From Pseudomonadales bacterium (lineage in GTDB: Bacteria > Pseudomonadota > Gammaproteobacteria > Pseudomonadales > Azotimanducaceae): a DNA stretch of 64,000 nt. Below are positions 1-9,388 of the stretch, in pieces. The notes beneath the pieces are model-generated. The model was not told the DNA's origin. It saw only the letters and a program-made list of their open reading frames with translations, and did not search any database. A program made the translations under genes and the position numbers. The stretch is taken from NCBI GenBank assembly GCA_019634925.1, contig JAHCAL010000005.1:62001-126000 (forward strand). Direction: 5' to 3'. Position 1 is the first letter of the stretch. Every line of letters starts with the position of its first letter.

Positions 1-3000
1 GGGTGTGGGATGAACTGGTACTTTGCTCGCAACATCCTGACCAATCCCGAACTCGTCGATTCGGTTGGGCTGTTCCTGTTGCGCCACACCGGAAACGACA
101 AGGATTTTCTGTCCACGCGCGTTTCCTATGCTTTCAATCTGAGGGGCCCGAGCGTCAACGTCCAGACCGCCTGCTCGACCTCGCTGGTTGCGACTCACCT
201 GGCCGTGCAGAGTCTGCTGGCGGGTGAATGCGACATGGCGCTGGCCGGTGGTTCGACGCTCGATCTGCCGCAAGGGGTCGGCTACGTCTACAAGGAAGGC
301 GAGATTCTCTCGCCCGATGGACACTGCCGAGCATTCGATCACCGTTCGAAAGGAACGGTGTTCGGAAGCGGTACCGGCGTCGTGGTTCTGCGGCGCCTGG
401 CGGACGCGGTAAAGGATGGCGACCATATCCACGCCGTGATCCGCGGGACGGCCATAAACAACGACGGGGCAGGCAAAGCTGGTTACCTTGCGCCCAGCGT
501 CAACGGACAGGCAGCTGCTATCACGGAAGCGCTCGCAATCGCCGACGTCGATGCGGATTCGATTGCATATGTCGAATGCCACGGGACCGGTACGCCGGTT
601 GGTGACCCTATCGAAGTGACTGCGCTTACGCAGGCGTTCCGGCAGACGTCGAGCCGGGACGGCATTTGTCTGATCGGTTCGGTGAAATCAAACATCGGAC
701 ATCTGGATACCGCGGCAGGCGTCGTTGGGCTGATCAAGACCGCGCTCGCGCTGGAACATCGATACGTCCCGCCGTCGCTCAACTTTGAGGCGCCGAACCC
801 GGCCATTCCCTTCGAAGGATCACCGTTCGCGGTTGCTGCAAGTGGAACCAGTCTCGCGGGACGCAGTGGACCGCTTCGTGCGGCGGTCAACTCGCTGGGT
901 GTTGGCGGCACCAACGCATTCGCCGTACTCGAAGAAGCGCCGCCATCCATTGCGGATCATGCGGACCCAGCACCACAACTTATCGTCTTGTCAGCCCGAA
1001 GCCGGAAGGCGCTCGACGCTGCGCAATCGAATCTGATCGAGTGGCTACGCAAAAGTCCGGATCAGCGACTGGATGACCTGTCGTATACCTTGCTGAAAGG
1101 GCGCCATGGGTTCGACCATCGACGGGTGCTCGCAGCAGGATCGCCGGGTGAACTGATCCAACTGCTCGAGGAAAACGATCCGCGGCGGGTCTTCACCCAT
1201 GTGAAGGACCTTGATCGACCGTCCGTGGTCTTCATGTTTCCGGGCGGCGGTGCGCAATATTCGGGGATGGCGCTCGGCTTGTACCGGACCGAGCCGGTGT
1301 TTCAGTCTTGTATCGATGACGGTCTACGGATCCTACGCGACCGGTTCGGTCACGACCTCGTCGATGTGTTCATGAACGCCGAGGCGGCCCGGCATGACCC
1401 TGCCCTGCAACTGGAACGGCCATCCATCCAGCTTCCGCTGATCTTTCTGGTCGAATACGCGCTGACGAAGCTCTGGGCGCACTATGGCATTGCCCCGTCT
1501 GCGCTCATCGGACACAGCATGGGCGAGAATACCGCAGCCTGTGTGGCCGGTGTGTTCTCGCTGGAGGATGCGCTCGGGCTCGTGCTGCTGCGTGGACAGC
1601 TGATGGATGAAGTCGAGCGCGGCGGGATGCTCAGTGTCGCGCTTCCCGCAGCCGAACTTGCCGAACATCTGGGCGGGAATCTCGACCTTGCCTCCGCAAA
1701 CAGCCCGGGACTGTCCGTTGCTTCGGGTCCGATCGAACTGCTGGATGCATTGCAGGGTCGGCTCGTCGAGTCGGGCATCGAGTGTCAGCGGATCAAGATC
1801 GATATCGCTGCGCATTCGAGAATGCTCGATCCGGTGCTCGAACGCTTCCGGAGCTACCTGGAACGGATACGACTGAGCCCACCGACGATTCCCATCGTAT
1901 CGAACAGAACCGGGGATTGGCTGGAGGCTTCGGCAGCCACCAGTCCCGAGTACTGGGTCCAGCATCTGCGCGGGTCGGTGCAATTCAGCACCGGCGTAGT
2001 CCGCCTGCTCGAGGATCCCGACCGGGTGTTCCTGGAGGTCGGTCCCGGCAATGCGCTCAGCTCGCTGGTACGACAGCACCCCGGCGCGACAAATCAGCGT
2101 GTTGTCTCATCCATACGCCATCCGCAGGACACCTGTCCCGACCAGGCCTACCTGAGAACCATGGCAGGGCGCCTGTGGGCAGCGGGGCTCGAGATTCGCC
2201 ACCAGGCATTGTGGTTACAGCCGCGCCGGCGATTGATCCTGCCGACCTATCCGTTTCAACACGGCACGTTCTGGATCGAGCCTGGCAAGCGCCAGTCCGT
2301 TGAAGCAACTACGCACAGCCCGAACAAGCTCGAGGCCTTCGCGGATTGGTTCCGTGTGCCGCGCTGGGTTCAGCAGGGCATCGTCTCACCGCAGCGAGGC
2401 CCGTTCAGGTGGCTCGTGTTTGCCACGGACGACGAAGCCACGAAGCGCCTGGTCTCTGAACTCGAGAGCACCGGGCACTCGGTAGTCCGCGTGCTTGCGG
2501 GCGATGCGTTCGCGCGGCTCGATGAGCGGACTTTCACGCTTGCGCCGGAAGCGGGTGGAGCGGGCTATGTGCAGCTCATTGAGGCCCTGGCGGCCGAGGA
2601 CTACAGACCGGATCGGATCCTGCATACCTGGCTGGTCACGCACGACGACAGCCATCGACCGGGATCCAGTTTCTTTCACCGTTCGCAGGAGCATGGTTTC
2701 TATTCGCTGTTTCACCTGGCAAGGGCGCTCGGGAAGGCGGGACTCGACCAGCACCGGACGCACCTGATCGTCGCCGCCAATGGCGCGCAGCGGGTCGGAG
2801 TCGAGGCGCTCTCCTTTCCTGAAAAGGCAACCGTACTCGGCGTGTGCGGCGTGCTGCCGCGGGAGTTTCCTGCGTTCAGTTGTACGTTCGTGGATCTGCA
2901 GGACGCGGGCGAGGGCGCCGGGCGCGGGTGGTTGCGCAGCAGGGCGCCAGATGCCAAGGCCGGGCTGGCGTACCAGCAGCTGGCAGCCGAATTGACGGCA

Positions 3001-6000
3001 GAGCCGCGCACCGAGGTGGTTGCATGGCGCGGTGAGACGCGTTGGAAACGCTATGCCTCGGGCCAGTTCCAGGCGCCTGCCGAGGCGCAGCCCAAGTTAC
3101 GCCAGCGAGGCGTATACCTCATCACAGGCGGGTTTGGTGGCATTGGCTCCGTGGTCGCAAGGTGGCTCGCAAAGGATTACGCCGCGCGGCTCGTACTCGC
3201 TTCGCGCACGCCGCTTCCCGACCGGTCGCAATGGGACGAATGGCTCGTTTCGCACCCGTCCGATGATTCGATTTCCTCGGCGATCCGGTTGGTTGAGGCG
3301 CTGGAGTCCCTCGGTGCCGAGGTACTGCCGGTGGCGGCCGATGTCACTGTCGATGATGACATGCAGGAACTGATGCGTCGGGTCCGGCATCGGTTCGCAG
3401 TCCTGAACGGCGTATTCCATGCCGCTGGTGTGACGCGGGACAGCCTCATCCAGCTGAAGAGTCAGCGTGAGATCGAAGACGTGTTTGCCGCCAAGGTCTA
3501 TGGCACGTTGGTACTCGATCGCGTATTGGGTGAGGAAGCGCTGGACTTCATGCTCCTGTTCTCGTCCACCAGTGCCATTCTCGCGCCGCAGGGGCAGGTG
3601 GACTATGCGGGCGCGAATGCATTCCTGAATGCCTTTGCCGAATCCTGCAGCGGGCGTCACACGTATCCGGTTACTGCGATCAATTGGGGTATCTGGCGGG
3701 ACGTGGGGATCGCTGCCCGGCAGGTATCGGACTCAGCTGCCGTGCCATTCGAAGCGAGCAGTGCGCGGGTGCCTTCCGAGTCGACGAAGTATCCCATATT
3801 CACCGGCAGGACCTCGTCGATGGACGGCATCGAGCAGGTTCATATCATTGAAGGGGCGCTCGATTCCGGCATATGGTTCATCGACGAGCATCGCCTTGCG
3901 ACCCGCGAGGCCATTCTGCCCGGAACGGGCTTTATCGAACTGATGCGCGCCGCACTCGAAGAGATCGGTGTGTCGAAGGGCTGGTCGCTTCGGAACCTGG
4001 TTTTTCACGCGCCGATCGTGGTCCCGCAGGACCAGCACCGCAAGTTCCGGGTATTGGCACGGGGAACTGCACGGCGGCTCGAACTGCGGCTAGAGGCCCT
4101 ATTGCCCGGCATTGGTCAGGACCACTGGCAGTTGTGCGCTGATGCAGCCTGCTCGCCCACCGATTCGGAACCGCCGCAGACGCTGGACATCGCGCCTGTT
4201 CTCCGACGTTGCGATGTGGAGGAGGCAGCTGCAGGCGGTAGTTCGACCTTGCGTTCCAGCCAGGAGGATCACCTGCTTTTCGGGCCGCGCTGGCGTGTGC
4301 TAAAGCGCGTCTACACGGGGCGTGGAGAGGCGGTCGCGGAGCTGGAGCTTGCGGACGAATTCGTGGGTGATCTGGCAACCGAGGCCCTGCATCCGGGCCT
4401 TCTGGACATTGCCACTGGGTTCGCGATGCCGCTGATCGATGGATATGGTGGTTCGGGGTCCGACGACATGCTTTGGGTGCCGCTCTCGTACGGCACAATT
4501 GCCTATCGCGCACCGCTCGTTGCGCGGTGTCGCGCGTGGGCTCGCCTGAATGCGGGGAGCTCTGTCAGATCCGGGACCGCATCTTTCGATATCGTGGTGT
4601 TGGATCAAGTCGGAAAAGTGCTGCTCGAGGCGAAACGACTCGTGTTCCGGCTCGTTCCGTCCGGCACGATCGGTGCTCCAGCGTCGTCGAACGATGGATC
4701 CGTCGCGCCAGCCAGCGAAGCGAGTACACAGACGGCGAAGATGCTCTCACCGGGCGAACGCGCGCTTGCGCACAATCGCTCTCAAGGCATCCTGAACGAA
4801 GAGGGCCTGTCTGCATTTCGCCGGGTGCTGAGTTCTGCGATGCCGCCCGAGATCATCGTCAGCTCGCTCGATCTCGACCAACTGGACGCGCAGTTGACGG
4901 CAATATCGGGATCGGCATCGACCGACCAGTCAGCGAAGTTCGAGCGTCCGACGCTCGATACGGACTTCGAAGCCCCGCGCACGCCACTGGAAGTCGACCT
5001 GGCCGCGCTCTGGGGTCGACTGCTTGGCATCGAGGGAATTGGGATCCACGACAGCTTCTTCGATCTGGGCGGACATTCGCTCATTGCCGTGCGGCTCTTC
5101 AACGAGCTCTCGGAGCGATATGGCTTGGACCTGCCGATGTCGGTACTCATGCAATCGCCGACCATCGCCAAGCTGGCCGAACTCGTCGCGCCCCACGCTG
5201 GCGACGCGGATTCGGCGGCGAATGATCGGGCGCACGCCCCTGAGCAAGCGTTGCAGTTGAAACACCTCGTGCCGATGCACGCGGGCCCGGTAGCCAACGG
5301 CACACCATTCTTCGTCGTCGCCGGTATGTTCGGCAACGTGTTGAATCTAGGGCATCTGGCCCACCTGATCGGTGAGGAGCGGCCGTTCTACGCAATCCAG
5401 GCCAAGGGTCTGTATGGCGGTGACGCACCCCATGAGACGTTCGAGGAGATGGCGCGCGACTACCTTGCCGAACTGCGCAGTGTTCAACCGCATGGACCGT
5501 ACCTGCTCGGTGGGTTTTCGGGTGGCGGGATCGCCGCGTACGAGATGGCGCGGCAGCTGCTGGCCGACGGCGAACGTGTCGACCTGCTGGTGCTATTGGA
5601 CACGCCGGTGCCTGAGTTCCCGGAGTACGGGTTGGCCGATCGGATCCAGATTTTCTACCAGGGCGTACGCGACGGTGGTCTGGAGTTCCTCACGGACAAG
5701 GTCCAGCGTCGCTTGCGGTGGGAGCGGGAGCGTCGTGCGTCGCGTTCAGCAGGCGAGTTGCACGGGCGTGGTGACGATGCGGCGCACCACTTTCAGTCGC
5801 AACGGATCGGTGATGCCTTCGTGCGCGCGCTGAAACGCTATGAGTTGCGGGCTCTACCAGTACCAGTCGCGTTGTTCCGCCCCCGACAGCATGTCGCCTA
5901 CCGGCTCTCGGGTGGGCGGCAGATCAATCGAGAGCGTTATCCCGTGTATCCGGACAATGGCTGGACACCCTATGTCTCTGACCTTTCGGTAGTCGAAGTG

Positions 6001-6099
6001 CCTGGCAACCACGATTCGATGGTGCTGGAGCCTAGCGTGCGAGTGCTTGCGTCGCATATTCAGAAGCGCTTGCGAGCTGCCGCGGAGACCGGTCAATGA
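1..6099 (+). CDS. Type I polyketide synthase, KS-AT-KR-DH-ACP-TE (5' end outside window)
   Basis: The reading frame is open from base 1, inside the ketosynthase, so the N-terminus lies to the left. Seen: KS active-site Cys in QTACSTSL (codon 172-174), HGTGTPVGDPIE and NIGHLD; acyltransferase GHSMGE with Ser codon 1516-1518; ketoreductase TGGFGGIG (3124-3147) with Tyr codon 3604-3606; a double-hotdog dehydratase-like region about 3780-4670 with His codon 3889-3891 (DEHRL) and Asp codon 4405-4407 (HPGLLD); carrier DLGGHSL with Ser codon 5077-5079; thioesterase GGFSGGG with Ser codon 5518-5520 and a late His in PGNHDS. The expected product is one round of extension, reduction and dehydration, then release by the thioesterase. 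The dehydratase lies after the ketoreductase instead of between AT and KR, and its HxxxGxxxxP motif is altered (Thr for Gly, one extra residue), so its activity is uncertain. It overlaps the next gene by 4 bases. Confidence 0.93.
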   Translation, partial: GCGMNWYFARNILTNPELVDSVGLFLLRHTGNDKDFLSTRVSYAFNLRGPSVNVQTACSTSLVATHLAVQSLLAGECDMALAGGSTLDLPQGVGYVYKEGEILSPDGHCRAFDHRSKGTVFGSGTGVVVLRRLADAVKDGDHIHAVIRGTAINNDGAGKAGYLAPSVNGQAAAITEALAIADVDADSIAYVECHGTGTPVGDPIEVTALTQAFRQTSSRDGICLIGSVKSNIGHLDTAAGVVGLIKTALALEHRYVPPSLNFEAPNPAIPFEGSPFAVAASGTSLAGRSGPLRAAVNSLGVGGTNAFAVLEEAPPSIADHADPAPQLIVLSARSRKALDAAQSNLIEWLRKSPDQRLDDLSYTLLKGRHGFDHRRVLAAGSPGELIQLLEENDPRRVFTHVKDLDRPSVVFMFPGGGAQYSGMALGLYRTEPVFQSCIDDGLRILRDRFGHDLVDVFMNAEAARHDPALQLERPSIQLPLIFLVEYALTKLWAHYGIAPSALIGHSMGENTAACVAGVFSLEDALGLVLLRGQLMDEVERGGMLSVALPAAELAEHLGGNLDLASANSPGLSVASGPIELLDALQGRLVESGIECQRIKIDIAAHSRMLDPVLERFRSYLERIRLSPPTIPIVSNRTGDWLEASAATSPEYWVQHLRGSVQFSTGVVRLLEDPDRVFLEVGPGNALSSLVRQHPGATNQRVVSSIRHPQDTCPDQAYLRTMAGRLWAAGLEIRHQALWLQPRRRLILPTYPFQHGTFWIEPGKRQSVEATTHSPNKLEAFADWFRVPRWVQQGIVSPQRGPFRWLVFATDDEATKRLVSELESTGHSVVRVLAGDAFARLDERTFTLAPEAGGAGYVQLIEALAAEDYRPDRILHTWLVTHDDSHRPGSSFFHRSQEHGFYSLFHLARALGKAGLDQHRTHLIVAANGAQRVGVEALSFPEKATVLGVCGVLPREFPAFSCTFVDLQDAGEGAGRGWLRSRAPDAKAGLAYQQLAAELTAEPRTEVVAWRGETRWKRYASGQFQAPAEAQPKLRQRGVYLITGGFGGIGSVVARWLAKDYAARLVLASRTPLPDRSQWDEWLVSHPSDDSISSAIRLVEALESLGAEVLPVAADVTVDDDMQELMRRVRHRFAVLNGVFHAAGVTRDSLIQLKSQREIEDVFAAKVYGTLVLDRVLGEEALDFMLLFSSTSAILAPQGQVDYAGANAFLNAFAESCSGRHTYPVTAINWGIWRDVGIAARQVSDSAAVPFEASSARVPSESTKYPIFTGRTSSMDGIEQVHIIEGALDSGIWFIDEHRLATREAILPGTGFIELMRAALEEIGVSKGWSLRNLVFHAPIVVPQDQHRKFRVLARGTARRLELRLEALLPGIGQDHWQLCADAACSPTDSEPPQTLDIAPVLRRCDVEEAAAGGSSTLRSSQEDHLLFGPRWRVLKRVYTGRGEAVAELELADEFVGDLATEALHPGLLDIATGFAMPLIDGYGGSGSDDMLWVPLSYGTIAYRAPLVARCRAWARLNAGSSVRSGTASFDIVVLDQVGKVLLEAKRLVFRLVPSGTIGAPASSNDGSVAPASEASTQTAKMLSPGERALAHNRSQGILNEEGLSAFRRVLSSAMPPEIIVSSLDLDQLDAQLTAISGSASTDQSAKFERPTLDTDFEAPRTPLEVDLAALWGRLLGIEGIGIHDSFFDLGGHSLIAVRLFNELSERYGLDLPMSVLMQSPTIAKLAELVAPHAGDADSAANDRAHAPEQALQLKHLVPMHAGPVANGTPFFVVAGMFGNVLNLGHLAHLIGEERPFYAIQAKGLYGGDAPHETFEEMARDYLAELRSVQPHGPYLLGGFSGGGIAAYEMARQLLADGERVDLLVLLDTPVPEFPEYGLADRIQIFYQGVRDGGLEFLTDKVQRRLRWERERRASRSAGELHGRGDDAAHHFQSQRIGDAFVRALKRYELRALPVPVALFRPRQHVAYRLSGGRQINRERYPVYPDNGWTPYVSDLSVVEVPGNHDSMVLEPSVRVLASHIQKRLRAAAETGQ

Positions 6100-7109
6100 A
6101 ACGGGTGGTCTCGATCATCGTCAATTTCCGTACGGCGGAGCTGACCTTGCGCGCGCTCGAAACATTGCTGAAGGAGAGCGGGTGTCTCGATCATGCGCAT
6201 GCGATCATCGTCGACAACGATTCTGGCGATGGTTCGTACGAAGCGATTGCCGAGGGCGTCCGGTCCAAGGCGGTTGGCGATCTTGTGACCGTGCTGCAGT
6301 CCGGCCGAAATGGCGGTTTTGCGTTCGGCGTGAATACAGGCATCCGGCATGCAATCGAGACCGGCATGACGCCCGATGCCATATACCTGCTGAACTCGGA
6401 TGCGTTTCCCGATCCCGGCTCGCTCAGGCGGATGGTATCCTTCCTGGACGAGAATCCGCGTGCTGCGATCGTCGGCAGTTACGTTCACGGGATGGAAGGG
6501 GAACCCCACTGTACGGCCTTCAGGTTCCCGACCATTCTTGGCGAAGTCGTCGGCAACCTGCGCCCAGGTCGTATCCTTCCGTTTCTCAGGCCTTTCGAGA
6601 TACCGATACCCATACCCTCGGAGACCACTCGGGTCGATTGGGTGGCAGGTGCCAGCATGCTTATCCGCATGTCGGTCATTGATCGGATCGGACTGTTCGA
6701 TGAAGGCTATTTCCTGTATTACGAAGAAACCGACTTCTGCCGGCGCGCGGCGGATGCCGGTCTGGAAACCTGGTACCTGCCGGAAGCCTCGGTATCCCAT
6801 GTCGGCAGTGCATCCACTGGATTGCAGAGGTTGAACCGGCGTCGTGCACCTTACTGGTTCGAGTCTCGCAGCCGCTATTTCCGCCGACATCACGGATATC
6901 TGTACCTGGCACTGAGCAACCTGGTCTGGGTGCCGACATACATGCTCTGGCGCTTGCGAGTGCGAATCCAGCGTCTCGGTGATACCGATCCGCCTCGCTT
7001 GCTACTCGACTTTATCTGGCACGGTTTGAGATCGCTGACTAGATCGGAGCCAGATCCGACCGGCATCACCCTTCGAACGGCCGGTAGGGCTTCGTCGTCC
7101 AATTGCTGA
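6096..7109 (+). CDS. GT2 glycosyltransferase, rhamnosyltransferase-like
   Basis: This 337-residue protein starts with VSIIVNFRT and has VDNDSGDGS, NGGFAFGVNTG, LLNSDAF and a late YYEETDFCRRA acidic motif, the pattern of family 2 glycosyltransferases of the WbbL/rhamnosyltransferase group. It should move a sugar from a nucleotide donor to a lipid-linked or small-molecule acceptor at the inner membrane face. Its ATG sits in an ATGA overlap with the PKS stop, so the two are probably translationally coupled. The dTDP-L-rhamnose genes at 10659-14006 make rhamnose a likely donor, but the acceptor (glycan or polyketide) cannot be read from sequence. Confidence 0.85.
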   Translation: MKRVVSIIVNFRTAELTLRALETLLKESGCLDHAHAIIVDNDSGDGSYEAIAEGVRSKAVGDLVTVLQSGRNGGFAFGVNTGIRHAIETGMTPDAIYLLNSDAFPDPGSLRRMVSFLDENPRAAIVGSYVHGMEGEPHCTAFRFPTILGEVVGNLRPGRILPFLRPFEIPIPIPSETTRVDWVAGASMLIRMSVIDRIGLFDEGYFLYYEETDFCRRAADAGLETWYLPEASVSHVGSASTGLQRLNRRRAPYWFESRSRYFRRHHGYLYLALSNLVWVPTYMLWRLRVRIQRLGDTDPPRLLLDFIWHGLRSLTRSEPDPTGITLRTAGRASSSNC

Positions 7110-7122
7110 GGATCCTTGGGTC

Positions 7123-8463
7123 ATGGAACTCGAGTTCGTTGCGCATTCTTCGGTGATCTACCGGCACGACGGCATCGAGCTGCTATGTGATCCATGGCTG
7201 CTCGGTACTGCGTTCGACGACGGCTGGGCGCTGCTTTCCGAGCCGGTGCATCGTCCCGAGGACTTCACCGGGGTGACGCACCTCTGGTTTTCCCATGAAC
7301 ACCCGGATCACTTCAGCCCTCGCACGCTGAGTGCGATTCCGGAGGATATCCGTCGCAGGATCGTCGTGATGTACCACGAAAGTGACGATGGGAAGATCAG
7401 GGCCTTCTGCGAAAAGCTTGGATTCGGTGGTTTCCTGGAACTTGCCGGGGGCGCCTGGTACGAGCTTTCCGCCGATTTCAGAGTCCGCTGCGATCGTTGG
7501 AAAGGAACCGATGATTCCTGGCTGCTAGTGAAGTCCCGGGATGCGGCAATACTGAACTTGAACGATTGTCAGGTCGGCACAGAGGAGGAACTGCGGAGCC
7601 TCAAGCGGGATGTGGGCCCGGTCGATACCCTGCTTACCCAGTTCTCGATCTCCGCATGGGATGGCAACGCGAGGGATCTCGATCGTCGCAAGGCGGGCGC
7701 TGCCACGATGCTGAATCGCATGGTGCTGCAGACCGACACCCTGGGGGCCAGGCACGTCATTCCTTTTGCAAGTTTCATTTGGTTCTGCCACGCCGAGAAC
7801 GCTTACATGAATGACGCGCTGGCTAGCGCGTCCGAGGCGTCCCAGGCCATCACCTCACGTACGTCCGCTCAGGCGGTCGTTCTGTATCCTGGAGATCGTT
7901 GGATCCACGGGCGACAGCACGACTCACGGGCCGCCGAGGAAAAATATGAGCGCGATAAGATGGCGATCGGCTCGCGTCCAGCATTCGCAGCCAAGCGTGT
8001 TCCTCTCGACGACCTGGCGGGGATAGGTGAGCGGTTCAGAGTCAGCCTGACTGCAGGTATTTCTCCTCTGCGGCGACGTGTGCAGGAGATCAGGCGGGGA
8101 TTGCGGCTGCTGCAGAGACGCCGGCAAGCCGGAACAGCGGCGACCGACTCGGCCGGTCTGTTTTCATTGCTATTCGCTGGAGCGATCCCGGCGAGGATAT
8201 GGCTAACGGATCACGCCGAAGCGGTCGAATTCGATCTGATGCAGGGGCTTCGATCTGCTTCGGTCGGCAGGGCGTCCTGTGACGTGGAAGTCTCTTCGGC
8301 AGCACTTGCCTATGCGCTGCGATTCCTGTGGGGCGGCGAAAGCCTACAGGTCAATGGGCGCTTCGATGAACGGTACGCCGACGGCCGGATTGCCCTCTTC
8401 GAGTACCTCTGGCTCGCTTCAGCAATGAATCACGAAGCTGGCGCGACGGCGGCTCCGATCTAA
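7123..8463 (+). CDS. Metallo-beta-lactamase-fold protein of unknown substrate
   Basis: The 446-residue protein opens with a beta-lactamase-like fold: DPWLLG and then HEHPDH at residues 58-63, the HxHxDH metal motif. Further possible metal ligands are Asp in LNLNDCQ and His in FCHAEN. Family knowledge places such proteins near UlaG-like and CMP-sialic-acid-hydroxylase-like hydrolases; no Rieske motif is seen. The C-terminal third has no recognised domain. It lies 13 bases after the glycosyltransferase and 1 base before the methyltransferase, in one operon with the PKS, so a tailoring or hydrolytic step on the same product is plausible. Substrate is unknown. Confidence 0.75.
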   Translation: MELEFVAHSSVIYRHDGIELLCDPWLLGTAFDDGWALLSEPVHRPEDFTGVTHLWFSHEHPDHFSPRTLSAIPEDIRRRIVVMYHESDDGKIRAFCEKLGFGGFLELAGGAWYELSADFRVRCDRWKGTDDSWLLVKSRDAAILNLNDCQVGTEEELRSLKRDVGPVDTLLTQFSISAWDGNARDLDRRKAGAATMLNRMVLQTDTLGARHVIPFASFIWFCHAENAYMNDALASASEASQAITSRTSAQAVVLYPGDRWIHGRQHDSRAAEEKYERDKMAIGSRPAFAAKRVPLDDLAGIGERFRVSLTAGISPLRRRVQEIRRGLRLLQRRRQAGTAATDSAGLFSLLFAGAIPARIWLTDHAEAVEFDLMQGLRSASVGRASCDVEVSSAALAYALRFLWGGESLQVNGRFDERYADGRIALFEYLWLASAMNHEAGATAAPI

Positions 8464-8464
8464 C

Positions 8465-9364
8465 ATGTCCAGGTCAGACAACGTAGACAGATTCCTGGAC
8501 AAGCTGGCTTGTCCGCGTACGCGAGCCCAATTGCTGAGGAATGGCGATCGCCTGCTCACAGCAGATGGATCAAACTCCTACCAGTTCGCGGATGGTGTGC
8601 CGGATCTTCGCCTCGCACCGGCCCGACTCCATATCGATGCGCCTTGGTACGAGCCCTGGGACGACCTGGATTCGGTGATGCTGGAGGCGCCGGATCCGTA
8701 CACTGGCTCGGATGTTCCGCCGAGGCTGGACAAGTTCCAGGCCGCAGCCATTCTCGCTGGATCGGGCGAACGTTGGGTGCTGGAAGTCGGTTGTGGTGAG
8801 AAGTGGAACAAGCCATGGCTCGGCTCCAGGGGCTTCGAGTACGTGGGGATGGACATCGACAGCCGTGGCCCTGGCCCCGATCTGCTCGGTGATGCTCACA
8901 ATCTTCCAATCGCCGATGGTGCGTTCGATCTGGTGATCTCGTTCGCTGCACTCGAGCATGTCGTGTCACCGATTACTGTCATGTCGGAGATCAAAAGGGT
9001 TCTACGCCCCGGTGGACGATTCGTCGGCTCCGCTGCGTTCATGTACGGTTTTCACGACCGAGCCAGCTTCTTCCACATGAGTCATGCTGGACTTCTCTAT
9101 TCACTACGAATTGCAGGCTTTGCGGTCGAGCGTATGTGGTGTGACTGGCCCTATGCAGCTTCGATTTCGCAATGGGGCTTCAGAGGTCCTACGGGCGCGC
9201 TGTGGCGATGGGCTAGCCGGACTATGCTCTGGAGTTCCGAGCAATCGTTTGTGGCCCTGTCGAACTTGGCGCGTCGTACTGTTGGCAAGAAATTGATCGA
9301 CAAGCCGCGCAGAGCGGTCGAGATGGCGGGTTCTATTTCCTTCGTGGCGCGGCGAGCTCGGTAG
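8465..9364 (+). CDS. SAM-dependent methyltransferase with Trm112-like N-terminus
   Basis: A 299-residue class I methyltransferase. Residues about 10-50 (LDKLACPRTRAQL to DGVPDLR) resemble a Trm112p-like segment, followed by motif I VLEVGCG (residues 105-111), an acidic ribose-binding GMDID, and the late motifs FDLVISFAALEHV and LRPGGRFV. It uses S-adenosylmethionine to methylate an unknown acceptor, probably the product of the PKS-GT operon or a sugar. It is the last gene of the + strand operon; the convergent acyltransferase ends 24 bases beyond. No terminator hairpin is evident between them. Confidence 0.82.
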   Translation: MSRSDNVDRFLDKLACPRTRAQLLRNGDRLLTADGSNSYQFADGVPDLRLAPARLHIDAPWYEPWDDLDSVMLEAPDPYTGSDVPPRLDKFQAAAILAGSGERWVLEVGCGEKWNKPWLGSRGFEYVGMDIDSRGPGPDLLGDAHNLPIADGAFDLVISFAALEHVVSPITVMSEIKRVLRPGGRFVGSAAFMYGFHDRASFFHMSHAGLLYSLRIAGFAVERMWCDWPYAASISQWGFRGPTGALWRWASRTMLWSSEQSFVALSNLARRTVGKKLIDKPRRAVEMAGSISFVARRAR

Positions 9365-9388
9365 CGGATAGGAACCTGAACTCCTCGG

